The notes beneath the pieces are model-generated. The model saw nothing but the letters and a program-made list of their open reading frames with translations. It was not told where the DNA came from and made no database searches. Positions 26,455 through 34,871 of a DNA stretch of 42,802 nt are shown here, one piece after another. The stretch is from Mycobacterium sp. 1554424.7 (GTDB lineage: Bacteria; Actinomycetota; Actinomycetes; Mycobacteriales; Mycobacteriaceae). Every line of letters begins with the position of its first letter. The first letter of the stretch is position 1. The position numbers and the translations under genes are program-made. The stretch spans positions 1-42,802 of the forward strand of contig NZ_LZSE01000086.1 in NCBI RefSeq assembly GCF_001665295.1. The letters are read 5' to 3'.

Positions 26455-26799
26455 ATGAACACTATCTGCGTACCACCGGCGACAACTGCCGCGCAGCCGC
26501 CTGCAGTGTCTTCGCGGGCGCGATGCTGGGTCGCGGCCGCAATATCTGCGTTAGTGCTCGTCACGGTTGGCGAAGCGATACTCACGGTCGCCACCCCGGG
26601 GATCGCTTCAGCGGATGTCTGCCGAACCGCGAGTCGGCTCAACCATTCGGCTCAGCGTTGCTACGACCCGACACCTACGCCCGCAACCGGGTCCACTGCC
26701 ACCGTGCCGTCTTCGGCCCCGGCCACTGGTGCGGGCCCCGCATGCGTGTTGAAGTCGAATGGTGTAGGCGTAACGGCGAGGTGTGTCCCCACCCGATAG
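26455..26799 (+). CDS. Small exported Cys-containing hypothetical protein
   Basis: A 114-residue frame. Residues ~22-45 are hydrophobic (CWVAAAISALVLVTVGEAIL), followed by ATPGIASADVCR, which looks like a signal peptide with a cleavage site after ASA. The mature part would have a Thr/Pro/Ser-rich middle (TPTPATGSTATVPSSAPATG) and four cysteines, two near each end, suggesting disulfides. The N-terminus is longer than a usual signal peptide, so the true start may be later. Only AAGAAAG is seen as a ribosome binding site, a little far from the ATG. I do not recognise the family. Confidence 0.5.
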   Translation: MNTICVPPATTAAQPPAVSSRARCWVAAAISALVLVTVGEAILTVATPGIASADVCRTASRLNHSAQRCYDPTPTPATGSTATVPSSAPATGAGPACVLKSNGVGVTARCVPTR

Positions 26800-27313
26800 T
26801 TGTGCGGTACGCAGCGACCGCAGACAGCTGGCTGGGAAAGCTCGGGAATGCACGCGTGCAGCGCGGGCCTGACGGGTGCGGAATAGACACATCGCCAACC
26901 GGCGTGTCTGATTGGGCGAGGCTGTGCCAGCCGGACTGTGCTTAAATGTGGCGCAAGTTGTACGGGTCGCGATCCCAACCGAAATCAGCGGCATTTGTTG
27001 TCCGCCGAGGTGACGGTATAGCAGCTCGATTTTGAGTGTGCCGAATCGGCTTTCAGCCGTCGCGTTGGTCCGGATCCAATTTCGGTGCGAGAAGTCGAGT
27101 CGAGGCCCGGAAGGCGGTGAATACGAGTGATCTCAAAGGGCTTTCGTCGTCGGCGCGAATCCGCTTGCCGACGTCCGTAGCGCTGGAGCCGTACTCGCAC
27201 ATCGGATCTTTTTGCCAGCGGTTCTGGTGCGGCCACCGGCGTCAGCGCGTTGTCGCGTGACCCCTATGGCGGTGGCCACGTGGGAGCCTGCGGCCGGGAG
27301 ATCCCGGTCGAAT
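26800..27313. other. Gene-free stretch containing an IS3 remnant
   Basis: No intact gene seen between the small exported protein and the arylsulfatase 3' end. The only recognisable content is a short transposase fragment on the minus strand around 27.0 kb. Confidence 0.6.
26992..27080 (-). mobile_element. IS3-type transposase fragment
   Basis: On the minus strand a frame reads NATAESRFGTLKIELLYRH, matching the C-terminal block DNAxAESFFGTLKxELxxRR of IS3-group (IS2/IS51-like) transposases, including the catalytic Glu of AES. About 30 residues are recognisable; flanking frames are degenerate and no terminal repeats are seen. Confidence 0.6.
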
Positions 27314-29722
27314 TTATTGCTTGCCCAGGGCCACGCGCATTCGGTCTTCGGGCGTGACGAGGTTGTCATGGCCGTCGCCGCTTGTCTCAAGTCGCACCCA
27401 GTCGATGTCGCCGGTGAACGCGTTGTCGTTGGCCCCGTAGTCGGGCGAGCACGGTGAGCCAGTGTCACGCCCGACATCGCATGCTTCGTCGGCGGAATAG
27501 ATTAGGGGTTGGGTAATGCCGACCCGCCCGGCGCCGACGACAGTGCCGTCGCAGTAGAGCGTCACGTCGCCGCCTTTGGCAAGACCACCGCCGTCGTAGG
27601 CGAACTCCATGCGAATCTCGTGTTGGCCAAGGGGAATGGGTGCATCGCCGGCGATCATATAGTGCTGGATGCCCAAGAAGTTGTAGCAGTACTTGAGCTT
27701 GCCTTCATGCGCATAGAGCGCCCAGCCTCCAGCAAGGCCACCCTGGGCGACGATCACACCGTTGGCGCCGGGTTGCCGCACGGTGATCTTGGCGGTCACC
27801 GAATGCGACTTGTTCTTCAACGCCAGAACACAGTTTTCGCTGACCCGCATTCGGTTAAAGAGCAGTTGCTGGTTACCGCGGATCAGTTGCGGCCGCCCAG
27901 CGATGTCGGGGTTGAAGCGTTCGATCGAGCGATCATCCAATGGCAGCACGTTGTACTTCGCGGCCTCGATGAGCCAAAGTCGTTGCAGCTGCGCCAACTT
28001 GTCGGGATGGACCTTAGCGAGATCATGGGCCTGGGTCCAATCGAGCGGGCCATAGAGTTCCCACACGTCGTCGTCGAACCCCGGTGCATCGAGCAGCCAC
28101 GGCGTGCGGTGTTTGGTCACCGCGGTCCAGCCCCGATGGTAAATGCCCCGGTTGCCCAGGCACTCGAAGTACTGCAATTTGTGATTCTCTGGCGCGGTGG
28201 CTTCGCGCAGCGTGGCCAGCATGCTCACACCCTCGATCGGTGCTTGTTGAATCCCGTTTACCGACAGCGGTTCTGGTAACCCGGCTGCCTCGAGGACGGT
28301 GGGGACCACATCGATCACGTGGTGGAACTGGTGGCGGCACTCGCCCTTATCTTGCAACCCGTTGGGCCAGTGCACCACCGTGCCGTTGCGGGTGCCGCCC
28401 CAGTGTGAGGCAACCTGCTTCGTCCACTTATACGGCGTGCACAAGGCGTGGGCCCAACCTACCGCGTAATGGTTGTAGGCCCGTGGCGTGCCGAAGTCGT
28501 CGATCCGACTGCGCAGAAACTCTGGGCTCTCGATGCCGGCCAGCCCGTTGAGCGTGGTCATCTCGTTGAAGCAACCGACTGGCGTACCTTCCGCGGAAGC
28601 GCCGTTGTCACCGATGATGTAGATGATCAAGGTGTCGTCGAGGACCCCAAGGCCGGCGATCGCGTCGACCACGCGACCTACCTCGTGATCGGTCTGCTCC
28701 AGGAACCCGGCGTAGATCTCCATTTGTCGGGCAAGCACCGGCTTCAACTCCGCCGGCATGTCGTCCCAAGCCGGGATCTCCTTGTGGCGCCCAGTTAATT
28801 CCGCGTCGCGCGGGATGACACCCAGCTGCTTCTGGCGGGCGAAGATCCGCTCGCGCAGCACATCCCACCCGTCCTTGAACTGGCCGCGGTATTTGTTGGA
28901 CCAACTCTTTGGCACATGGTGGGGGGCGTGCGTGGCGCCTGGCGCGAAGTACATGAAAAACGGCTTATCCGGGGCAAGGGCCTTCTGCTGACGCACCCAG
29001 GTGATGGCGTGATCGGCCAGGTCCGCGGTCAGTGTGTAGCCCTGCTCCGGTGTCTTCGGTGGCTCAACCGGGGTGGTTCCCTCATACAGGCCGGGGTAGT
29101 ACTGGTTCGCCTCCGCGCCGACAAAACCATAGAAATATTCGAACCCCGAACCGGTCGGCCACTGATCAAACGGCCCGACCGGCGACACTTCCCACGGCGG
29201 GACCTCGTGACACTTGCCGAACTGAGCCGTCGAATAGCCGTTGAGCCGCAGCGTTTCGCCGATTGGGGCCTTGTCCTTCGGTCGCACACTGCTGTACCCG
29301 GGAGCCGAGGTCGCCAGCTCGGACACGCCGCCCATGCCCACCGAGTGGGGATTGCGGCCGGTGAGAAGTGCCTGGCGGGTGGGCGAGCACAGCGCGGTGG
29401 TGTGAAATCGGGTCAGTTTCAGCCCGCGGGCCGCGAGCCGCTCGGCAGTCGGTGTGTGACACGGTCCGCCGAAAGCGGAGGAACCGGAAAATCCAACATC
29501 ATCAAGGAGAACAATCAACACGTTCGGGGCTGCCTGCGGCGGGCGCAGCGGCGTAATGGCCGGGTACTCAGTATCGGGATCCCGTGCGTCGTAGGTCGTT
29601 AGACCGACGTGCTTGCGATCCGCAATGGGCAAACTTTCGCGCATCAGGGGCCGCACTTTTGCGCCGTCATCTCGGGTGACTGGCTCGATCGCCTCGCCGT
29701 TGCTGCGAGCCGCCTCCGTCAT
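27314..29722 (-). CDS. Arylsulfatase (formylglycine-type sulfatase, AtsA/AtsD-like)
   Basis: An 802-residue sulfatase that hydrolyses sulfate esters. The N-terminal catalytic domain has the metal-binding pair D74-D75 (LIVLLDDVGFSG) and the maturation motif C112-S-P-T-R116 inside TTALCSPTRQALLTGRNPHSVGM, where the Cys becomes formylglycine. Further hallmarks are the K/H region GKCHEVPPWE, APGATHAPHHVPKSW, and IIYIIGDNGASAEG. A C-terminal concanavalin-like region (~640-800) includes GGLAGGWALYAHEG and YDGGGLAKGGDVTLY. The size matches the ~790-residue AtsA and AtsD of M. tuberculosis; I cannot say which is closer. A frame extends upstream to 29809, but ATG 29722 follows GAGGAGACCCCG. It has no signal peptide, and its neighbours are repeats and remnants, not sulfatase partners. 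Confidence 0.93.
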   Translation of the reverse strand: MTEAARSNGEAIEPVTRDDGAKVRPLMRESLPIADRKHVGLTTYDARDPDTEYPAITPLRPPQAAPNVLIVLLDDVGFSGSSAFGGPCHTPTAERLAARGLKLTRFHTTALCSPTRQALLTGRNPHSVGMGGVSELATSAPGYSSVRPKDKAPIGETLRLNGYSTAQFGKCHEVPPWEVSPVGPFDQWPTGSGFEYFYGFVGAEANQYYPGLYEGTTPVEPPKTPEQGYTLTADLADHAITWVRQQKALAPDKPFFMYFAPGATHAPHHVPKSWSNKYRGQFKDGWDVLRERIFARQKQLGVIPRDAELTGRHKEIPAWDDMPAELKPVLARQMEIYAGFLEQTDHEVGRVVDAIAGLGVLDDTLIIYIIGDNGASAEGTPVGCFNEMTTLNGLAGIESPEFLRSRIDDFGTPRAYNHYAVGWAHALCTPYKWTKQVASHWGGTRNGTVVHWPNGLQDKGECRHQFHHVIDVVPTVLEAAGLPEPLSVNGIQQAPIEGVSMLATLREATAPENHKLQYFECLGNRGIYHRGWTAVTKHRTPWLLDAPGFDDDVWELYGPLDWTQAHDLAKVHPDKLAQLQRLWLIEAAKYNVLPLDDRSIERFNPDIAGRPQLIRGNQQLLFNRMRVSENCVLALKNKSHSVTAKITVRQPGANGVIVAQGGLAGGWALYAHEGKLKYCYNFLGIQHYMIAGDAPIPLGQHEIRMEFAYDGGGLAKGGDVTLYCDGTVVGAGRVGITQPLIYSADEACDVGRDTGSPCSPDYGANDNAFTGDIDWVRLETSGDGHDNLVTPEDRMRVALGKQ

Positions 29723-30397
29723 CGGGGTCTCCTCAACTTTTCGTAATCGTGTACGCACAACGCTCACCGCGTCGCTGATTGGGTTGTCGATTTCTGCCGA
29801 TGGCGGCATTCGCTTGCCGCGAACGCTGCGGGCGCCTCAGCGAAATCACCACGTAGCAGGGACTTACCCGGTTCCCGCGCTGCCGCTGACACCGACTCGC
29901 CCTCACACGCCACCACGCGCTCCCGCTGAGATGTGACCGCGGGGGCGTGGCGGTGGCTTCCGCGCATTCAGGTGGCGGCGCAAAAGAGGCCAGCGTGTAG
30001 GCGCCACGCCGTCGCAACCGCAGACCGGAGCTTCGCGGCCGCCGCAGATTCCGCACGCATCGGCCAGCGCGAAGCCGGGTTCGCCGTTCCCGACCAGGCA
30101 CCGCGGGTGGCGAGCAATACCCCTAACGTGTTGGCGGGGGCCGGTTTCGGCGTAGGCGGTGATCCTCATTATCGATACTCCTGGGCTGGCGAGTATTCGC
30201 TTCCTGACCGGTGCTCAGCGCCGTACCGTCAGGATGCCAGCCGCATCGGCGTCCGCCGCTAGACCGTGTGACCCTTTGCCCGGACGAAGTGTCCTCCCCC
30301 GAACGGAGGAGCGGTCACCACGAAATCAGCCGGCAGCCAAGTGATGTACACGGGCTGCTGCCCGCAACACACACCGCGCCGTCTCACCCGCCCAGCA
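29723..30397. other. Intergenic region upstream of the arylsulfatase
   Basis: About 670 bp that presumably contain the arylsulfatase promoter. One possible small Cys-rich gene on the minus strand (29903-30169) is listed separately. A CCTCCCCCGAACGGAGG inverted repeat lies around 30293-30309. Confidence 0.5.
29903..30169 (-). CDS. Possible small Cys-rich hypothetical protein
   Basis: An 88-residue frame starting at ATG 30169 with AGGAG nine to ten bases upstream, the only frame in this gap with a good ribosome binding site. It contains CGICGGREAPVCGC, a CxxC plus CxC cluster that could bind zinc, and an Arg/Pro-rich C-terminus. It is not recognised; it could be a chance frame in GC-rich DNA. 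Confidence 0.3.
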   Translation of the reverse strand: MRITAYAETGPRQHVRGIARHPRCLVGNGEPGFALADACGICGGREAPVCGCDGVAPTRWPLLRRHLNARKPPPRPRGHISAGARGGV

Positions 30398-30462
30398 GTC
30401 AAAGTCGTTGGCTCCCCGGGAAAAAAATTGTGCGCCGGCCCCGGTCGCAGCGTCGCTAGGGT
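30398..30462 (+). promoter_or_regulatory. EspA-array promoter cassette, copy H (orphan)
   Basis: Contains AAAGTCGTTGGCTCCCCGG, AAAAAAATTGTGC, then -35-like CCGGCC (30435-30440), 16-bp spacer CCGGTCGCAGCGTCGC and -10 TAGGGT (30457-30462). No full gene follows, only a ribosome binding site and a seven-codon frame. Confidence 0.7.
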
Positions 30463-30527
30463 CTCTCAGACGGTTAACTCGGTGTGCGGGCTCAACGCGC
30501 ACAAACGGACAACTTAAGGAGCTAGCG

Positions 30528-30551
30528 ATGTCGATAAGCGCTCGGGCATGA
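30528..30551 (+). pseudogene. Residual start of a lost EspA-like gene (seven codons)
   Basis: AAGGAGCTAGCG precedes ATG at 30528, which encodes MSISARA and a TGA. Intact copies C and F also start MSI and lie a comparable distance behind the same cassette. After the stop nothing resembles the family, so this is most likely the remains of a deleted copy. A real leader peptide cannot be excluded. Confidence 0.5.
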
Positions 30552-30811
30552 CCCGCGACGGCACGGCCGACGAATTCCAGCAGTCGCCGGCCGGATCGCC
30601 GTCTTCCGATTCGAGCCGGCTTGAGCCCCACGTTGCTGGCGGCCAAATACAAACAGCGCGAGCAATCTCCACGGTTTCTCACGCTGTTGAGAAGTGCACG
30701 TCGGCCGGGTTGTTGAGCGCCCGGTCGAGTGTCAAAATGCCACCGCGCACCGGTTCCCGCTGCGGCCCCCGCCGCCGACCCCTCAAAAGCGGCGGCCGGG
30801 GCCGCCCGGGG

Positions 30812-31093
30812 TTAGGCCGATCTAGCGGCCTCGCGCACCGGGTACCCGTTGCGTTCGGCCATGGACCGCAGTTGCCTCAGCGCGAACGCCCGCGGCCGGC
30901 CACCTTCCGGTATTACCACGCCCGCCCACAGGCCTTCAGCCCCCGGCAACTCGGCGGCCTCACGGGCACACAGCCACCGGCGCGGGCATACCCGGCACAG
31001 CGCTTTGGCCTCTTCATCAGGGGCCGTCGTCCAACGATCGGGGTCCTGTGTGCAAGCGGCCACCGGCATGTTGTACAGAGCCGTTGCGGTCAT
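30812..31093 (-). CDS. whiB6: WhiB6-like Fe-S transcriptional regulator
   Basis: A 93-residue WhiB-family protein. Four cysteines, C14, C33, C36 and C42 (C-x18-C-x2-C-x5-C), would bind a [4Fe-4S] cluster, followed by the turn GLWAGVVIPEGGRPRAFAL and a basic C-terminus. Stretches TALY, CTQDPDRWTT, CPRRWLCAR, GLWAGVVIPE and LRSMAERNGYPVR agree with M. tuberculosis WhiB6, which is about 20 residues longer at the N-terminus. WhiB6 (Rv3862c) lies beside espE at the ESX-1 locus and controls ESX-1 genes in response to redox and nitric oxide signals. ATG 31093 follows TTTGGAGGA. It is divergent from the FHA/HTH gene, exactly as whiB6 is from Rv3863. Likely regulator of the surrounding EspA-like genes (inference). 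Confidence 0.9.
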   Translation of the reverse strand: MTATALYNMPVAACTQDPDRWTTAPDEEAKALCRVCPRRWLCAREAAELPGAEGLWAGVVIPEGGRPRAFALRQLRSMAERNGYPVREAARSA

Positions 31094-31753
31094 ATCGCTC
31101 GTTCCTCCAAAGGAATTGCAGTTCTAACTCCTGTGCGCCGAACGCTACACCACAAACCGCTGTAACGCAACGGTTTGATTGCGTCCGGACGGGCGGAGGG
31201 TTACGGTTTCCGCTGCAGTGTCTATCAAGGGGTGCGACTGATTGACTGGATGCCGCCGCCGCAAAGCCGGGCGGAATCCGCGGCAGTAAGCCGCTTGAGC
31301 AGCGGATTCAAGTAGTTCCGAACGGTAAGCGCTGGTCATCGACGCGCCGGCGTAAAACCGGCGCATTGCCGCGGTTATCCGCCACATGACTCAACTCGTC
31401 GGCCGTCGATCACGTTCCACTGGACCGTAGTGCAATCGGACCTCGACCGAACAATCGCGACGGTTGAGCTGCAACACCGGAAGTTGCACGGCGGCGTGGG
31501 CCGGCCGGTCGTATCGACCGTGGTTGTGCACAGACGTGCCACGTGAGTGCCGGGCCTCCGCCCCGCGAAGCGATTCTGTCGCTGTCGCGGCCCAGCTTGG
31601 AGCCATAGCGTCGACACGGTTGGATCCGCGGGACGCGCGCGAGCCGAACCGCAGCGTGATTGGAAACGTAGCGTCAGCGATAGGATCTAAAGCATGCGAC
31701 GGTTACAATCGGTGGGCGCACACGCCCGCCCACCGAGCGAGGAATAACCGCAG
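31094..31753. other. Divergent intergenic region between whiB6-like and FHA/HTH genes
   Basis: 660 bp with no convincing gene on either strand and no copy of the EspA cassette. It must hold the promoters of both flanking regulators. Open frames here lack ribosome binding sites. Confidence 0.55.
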
Positions 31754-32875
31754 ATGTCCAGCATCGAGTCGACCGCCAAGCCGACGATGTTGATCGTGCA
31801 CAACGGTGACACGTCCCACGCCATCGAGCCCGGCCATGGTGCGGTGACCATCGGTCGAGAGCCACAAGCGGGCGTCCAGATCGCTGATCTTCAAATCTCC
31901 CAAAAGCATCTACGCGCCGAACCCATCGATGGGCACTGGCGGATCGTCGACGACGGCCCGAGCGGCATGTTCGTCGACGGGCAACGACGGAGCTCTGTGA
32001 CGGTCACCGGCAAAACGATCGTCCGGTTCGGGGACCCCACCAGCGGCAAGGCGCTGACATTCGAAATCGTCAGGCCGTCGCAACTCTCTGGGACGCAACA
32101 CTCAGACGGGTCCGACGATCGGGAGAGCGACTCGCCGACCAGCCAAGCGGACGCGGGCGTGGTGCGCGCCGGGGCCGCAGCGGCGGCGCGCCGTCGTGAA
32201 CTGGGCATCAGTCAGCGCAGGCTCGCGGCTGAAGGAATCCTCAACGCGGGCGCACTCATCGCATTCGAGAAGGGCCGCAGTTGGCCGCGCGAACGAACCC
32301 GCGCCAAGCTAGAGCAGGTGCTGCAGTGGCCCGCCGGGACCATCGCGCGGATCCGCCGCGGCCAGCCCCACGCCGGTGAAGCAACCCCAGCGGCTGCCAT
32401 ACCGGGCGCGGGGGAAGGGGACCCGAAAGCCTTCCCGTCCGAGGGCACGGCGACGTTGATCGCGCAGGCTATTGCTGCTGCCGTCGATGGTTGCGGGCTG
32501 GCGATTGCCGTGTTGCCGCCGGCCGACGACCCCGAGTTCAGCCAGCGGTCGGCACCGATCCTGGCTGATTTGCGCCGGCTCGAGGCGATCGCCGTCCGAG
32601 CCACCCGCATCAGCCGGATCACGCCCGAACTGATCAAGGCGCTGGGCAGGGTGCGCCGCCACTACCACGACCTGATGACTTTGGGGGCGAGCGCCCAGGG
32701 TGCCCCGCTGGCGCAGCGTTTATATGCGGCCCGGCACCGGGCCAACCTGTCCACATTCGAGACCGCGCAGGCCGCCGGAGTGGCCGAAGACATGATCGTC
32801 CGCGCAGAAGCCGACGAAGCATTGCCCGCCGACGCCGCCGAGGCGATCGAAACGCTGATCAGCCAGATCAGCTGA
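31754..32875 (+). CDS. FHA domain and helix-turn-helix protein (Rv3863-position homologue)
   Basis: A 373-residue protein. Residues ~10-105 form a forkhead-associated domain, which binds phosphothreonine peptides: VTIGREPQAG (GR motif), ISQKHLRAE (SxxH), WRIVDDGPSGMFVDGQR (D-G/S-G block). After a Ser/Asp-rich linker, residues ~137-200 look like an XRE-type helix-turn-helix (RRRELGISQRRLAAEG, ALIAFEKGRSWPRERTRAKL). The C-terminal third is Ala-rich and helical, with a second XRE-like stretch AARHRANLSTFETAQAAGV. A Ser/Thr-kinase-responsive DNA-binding regulator is the simplest reading. It has the same place and orientation as Rv3863 between whiB6 and espE. Start ATG 31754 follows GAGGAAT. Orthology with Rv3863 is inferred mainly from position. 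Confidence 0.85.
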   Translation: MSSIESTAKPTMLIVHNGDTSHAIEPGHGAVTIGREPQAGVQIADLQISQKHLRAEPIDGHWRIVDDGPSGMFVDGQRRSSVTVTGKTIVRFGDPTSGKALTFEIVRPSQLSGTQHSDGSDDRESDSPTSQADAGVVRAGAAAAARRRELGISQRRLAAEGILNAGALIAFEKGRSWPRERTRAKLEQVLQWPAGTIARIRRGQPHAGEATPAAAIPGAGEGDPKAFPSEGTATLIAQAIAAAVDGCGLAIAVLPPADDPEFSQRSAPILADLRRLEAIAVRATRISRITPELIKALGRVRRHYHDLMTLGASAQGAPLAQRLYAARHRANLSTFETAQAAGVAEDMIVRAEADEALPADAAEAIETLISQIS

Positions 32876-32965
32876 GGCAAGCGCTGGCAGCGCGCTCAGG
32901 TCCCGCGGATCGCGGCCTCCTCGACCGGGCGGCAATGCTCAACGCCTACCCCAAATGCCGGAGGG

Positions 32966-33026
32966 GTAAAGCCGTTAGCTACCGGCAAAACTCGTGCACC
33001 GACCCCGGTCACACCGCCATTACGCT
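32966..33026 (+). promoter_or_regulatory. EspA-array promoter cassette, copy C
   Basis: GCCGTTAGCTACCGGC (32971-32986) is an imperfect palindrome (14 of 16 symmetric), then AAAACTCGTGCA, -35-like CCGACC (32999-33004), 16-bp spacer and -10 TACGCT (33021-33026). ATG is 66 bp downstream. The dyad would centre near -55, a place suited to an activator. Confidence 0.75.
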
Positions 33027-33092
33027 TGACGGGCAGGCAATATGGCGCCCAGGTTCGGCGCCCGCAAAGCTGCGGAGTAGTAAGGACTTCGG

Positions 33093-34487
33093 ATGTCGAT
33101 AGCCATTCAGGCCACCAGAATTATCGCCAGCTTGACCGCCCTAGGCAAACAATTCGGTGGTCCCGGTGGGCCTCAGATCGATTTCGGAGGCGGCGAGTAT
33201 CTCGCGGCCAGCGTGACCGGTATGACCGCAGACGCTGGGAACATGGCGATGACTGCAATGGCCCCCCTGTACAGGAACTCCTTGTCAAAGGCTCGGCAAC
33301 TCGACCTGGCTGGCCGCATGGGCGGCAAGGAGGGCATACAGAAATACCAACGCGGGATCAGTCTCATCGCCTGGACTCTCACCGTCGTCGAAGTGTTGGA
33401 GCTCACGACAGGATTTGGACAGCCGTATGACGGTGATGAGCTTACCGAGGGTTCGCAGCAATTCAACGCGCTGTCTGGGCAGCTGAAGCTGGCTCAGCCC
33501 AACGGCAGCTGGCAGGGTGGGGCAGCCCAGGCCTACGCCGAGGCGGACGGCACCCTAGCGACCACCGCATCAACGACAGCGGATCTGGACCTGCAGCTGG
33601 CCGCCCTCATCCAGAATCAAGCCGACGCGGTCACCCACATACGCTTGGGCTTTGGGATGACAAAAGATCTCCTTCTCGCCGCACTCGTCGTCGAGTTTGC
33701 TTTGATGTGTCACCCCGAGGCGGGCGGCCCAGCCGCTGCGTGGAATTTCGCCCTCGTAGCATCCGCGCTCGGGCTGGCAGCTGCCTTGGGCATGCTTGGC
33801 CATTTGAACCTCGACTCGCATGACAACGCCCGACTGGCCGATGCCGTGGCCGCCCAATACGCGGACTTGACTACCACTAGGGTGGCAGACGGTACAAACG
33901 TTCAGGCGAAGGTGGCCAGTGCCGCGGAGGAGTCCACGGTGTCGAGCTTTGACACCGATTCGGCCCGCGTGTCGAAGACCTCGGCCCTGAGTGAGGGGCC
34001 GGCGGCGGCTTTGGCGGCCAGCGGGTCGGCAGACCAGCGCGCGGCCGCCTTAAGCCCTTTGCGGGATGCCGCTGAAGCGGCCGCTGATGGCGCGGCTGCC
34101 GCAGCACCCACGGTGAGCATGCCCACCCTGGCCCAGGTGAGTGCCTGGTCGGGGCAGGCCGCCACTCTCTCCGGGCATGCGTCTCAACAGATGAACCTGT
34201 TCAACCAGACCATGGGATCGGTCCAGCAGATCATCTCCATGAGCCAGCAAGCCCAGCCGGCGCCGGCCCCCGCCGCGGAGGAACCCCCGGCCGAGGAGAC
34301 CGCGACCGAGGAGGCTGGCGCCGAGGAGACCGCGACTGAGGAGGCAGGCGCCGAGGAGGCCGCGGGTGAGGTGGACGGCGCCGCGGCGGGCGGGGGCACC
34401 GAGACCGGCGAGCGCGCACCCCTTGAGGCTGTGGCGGTCGACATTCACCAAGCGCACGAGCCCGACCCGCTGGTTCGCAGCGCTTAA
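33093..34487 (+). CDS. EspA/EspE-like ESX-1 secretion-associated protein, copy C (full length)
   Basis: A 464-residue, complete member. The N-terminal module (TRIIASLTALGKQFGG, IDFGGGEYLAAS, ~7-45) is followed by GFGQPYDGDEL, the WxG turn at W140-Q-G142 and Y148AEAD152 (a YxxxD motif), the EspA-like LIQNQADAVTHIRLGFG helix, two hydrophobic segments (~195-245), an Ala/Ser/Glu tail with MPTLAQVSAWSGQAAT, three EEAGAEET-like acidic repeats, and GERAPLEAVAVDIHQ. EspA and EspE share the turn, the helix and the ERAP end. It occupies the espE position behind the whiB6/FHA pair. Start ATG 33093 follows TAAGGAC. Predicted secreted or surface ESX-1 substrate. Confidence 0.9.
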   Translation: MSIAIQATRIIASLTALGKQFGGPGGPQIDFGGGEYLAASVTGMTADAGNMAMTAMAPLYRNSLSKARQLDLAGRMGGKEGIQKYQRGISLIAWTLTVVEVLELTTGFGQPYDGDELTEGSQQFNALSGQLKLAQPNGSWQGGAAQAYAEADGTLATTASTTADLDLQLAALIQNQADAVTHIRLGFGMTKDLLLAALVVEFALMCHPEAGGPAAAWNFALVASALGLAAALGMLGHLNLDSHDNARLADAVAAQYADLTTTRVADGTNVQAKVASAAEESTVSSFDTDSARVSKTSALSEGPAAALAASGSADQRAAALSPLRDAAEAAADGAAAAAPTVSMPTLAQVSAWSGQAATLSGHASQQMNLFNQTMGSVQQIISMSQQAQPAPAPAAEEPPAEETATEEAGAEETATEEAGAEEAAGEVDGAAAGGGTETGERAPLEAVAVDIHQAHEPDPLVRSA

Positions 34488-34737
34488 AACCGGTACCGCG
34501 TCAGGGCCCTAGCACAAGAGCACCGATGTGCGGGCGTGCAAGACCATGATGAAAGAGGCGTTTGATCGTTGATCGGGTCCCCCGACGGTGCTGTCGGTGG
34601 CCGTCTGGTTGGCCTGGACGCGGTCAGTGATGCACGCCAATCGACTGAACTGATAGCAGGACCGAAGCCAGGTCTCACGGTTGGGCAGACCCTCGAGCGC
34701 GCGGCAACCTGCGCCGCGCCATTCCCAATGCCGAGTG

Positions 34738-34799
34738 GTTAAAGCCGTTGGCCACTAGGCAAATTCGTGCACCGACACCGGTTGCAGCGCCATTACGCT
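34738..34799 (+). promoter_or_regulatory. EspA-array promoter cassette, copy D
   Basis: AAAGCCGTTGGCCACTAGG, AAATTCGTGCA, -35-like CCGACA (34772-34777), 16-bp spacer CCGGTTGCAGCGCCAT, -10 TACGCT (34794-34799). Best match to a SigA-type promoter in the set. ATG is 72 bp downstream. Confidence 0.8.
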
Positions 34800-34871
34800 T
34801 GACCCACACACAACACCGTGCGCGCAGGTTCGGCACGGCCAAGAGCTAAACAAACAGTAAGGAGTTCGTTG

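Noticed and set aside
30548-31165. 205-codon plus-strand frame starting at the ATGA after the orphan cassette
   Set aside because: It overlaps the whole whiB6-like gene in antisense. The WhiB frame is supported by four cysteines and a strong ribosome binding site.
31145-31387. 80-codon minus-strand frame in the whiB6-FHA gap
   Set aside because: No ribosome binding site and no recognisable features; treated as chance.
34288-34370. Repeat array considered as CRISPR or VNTR
   Set aside because: The repeats are short, in frame and coding (acidic tail of copy C), with no spacers. No CRISPR array was seen anywhere in the window.
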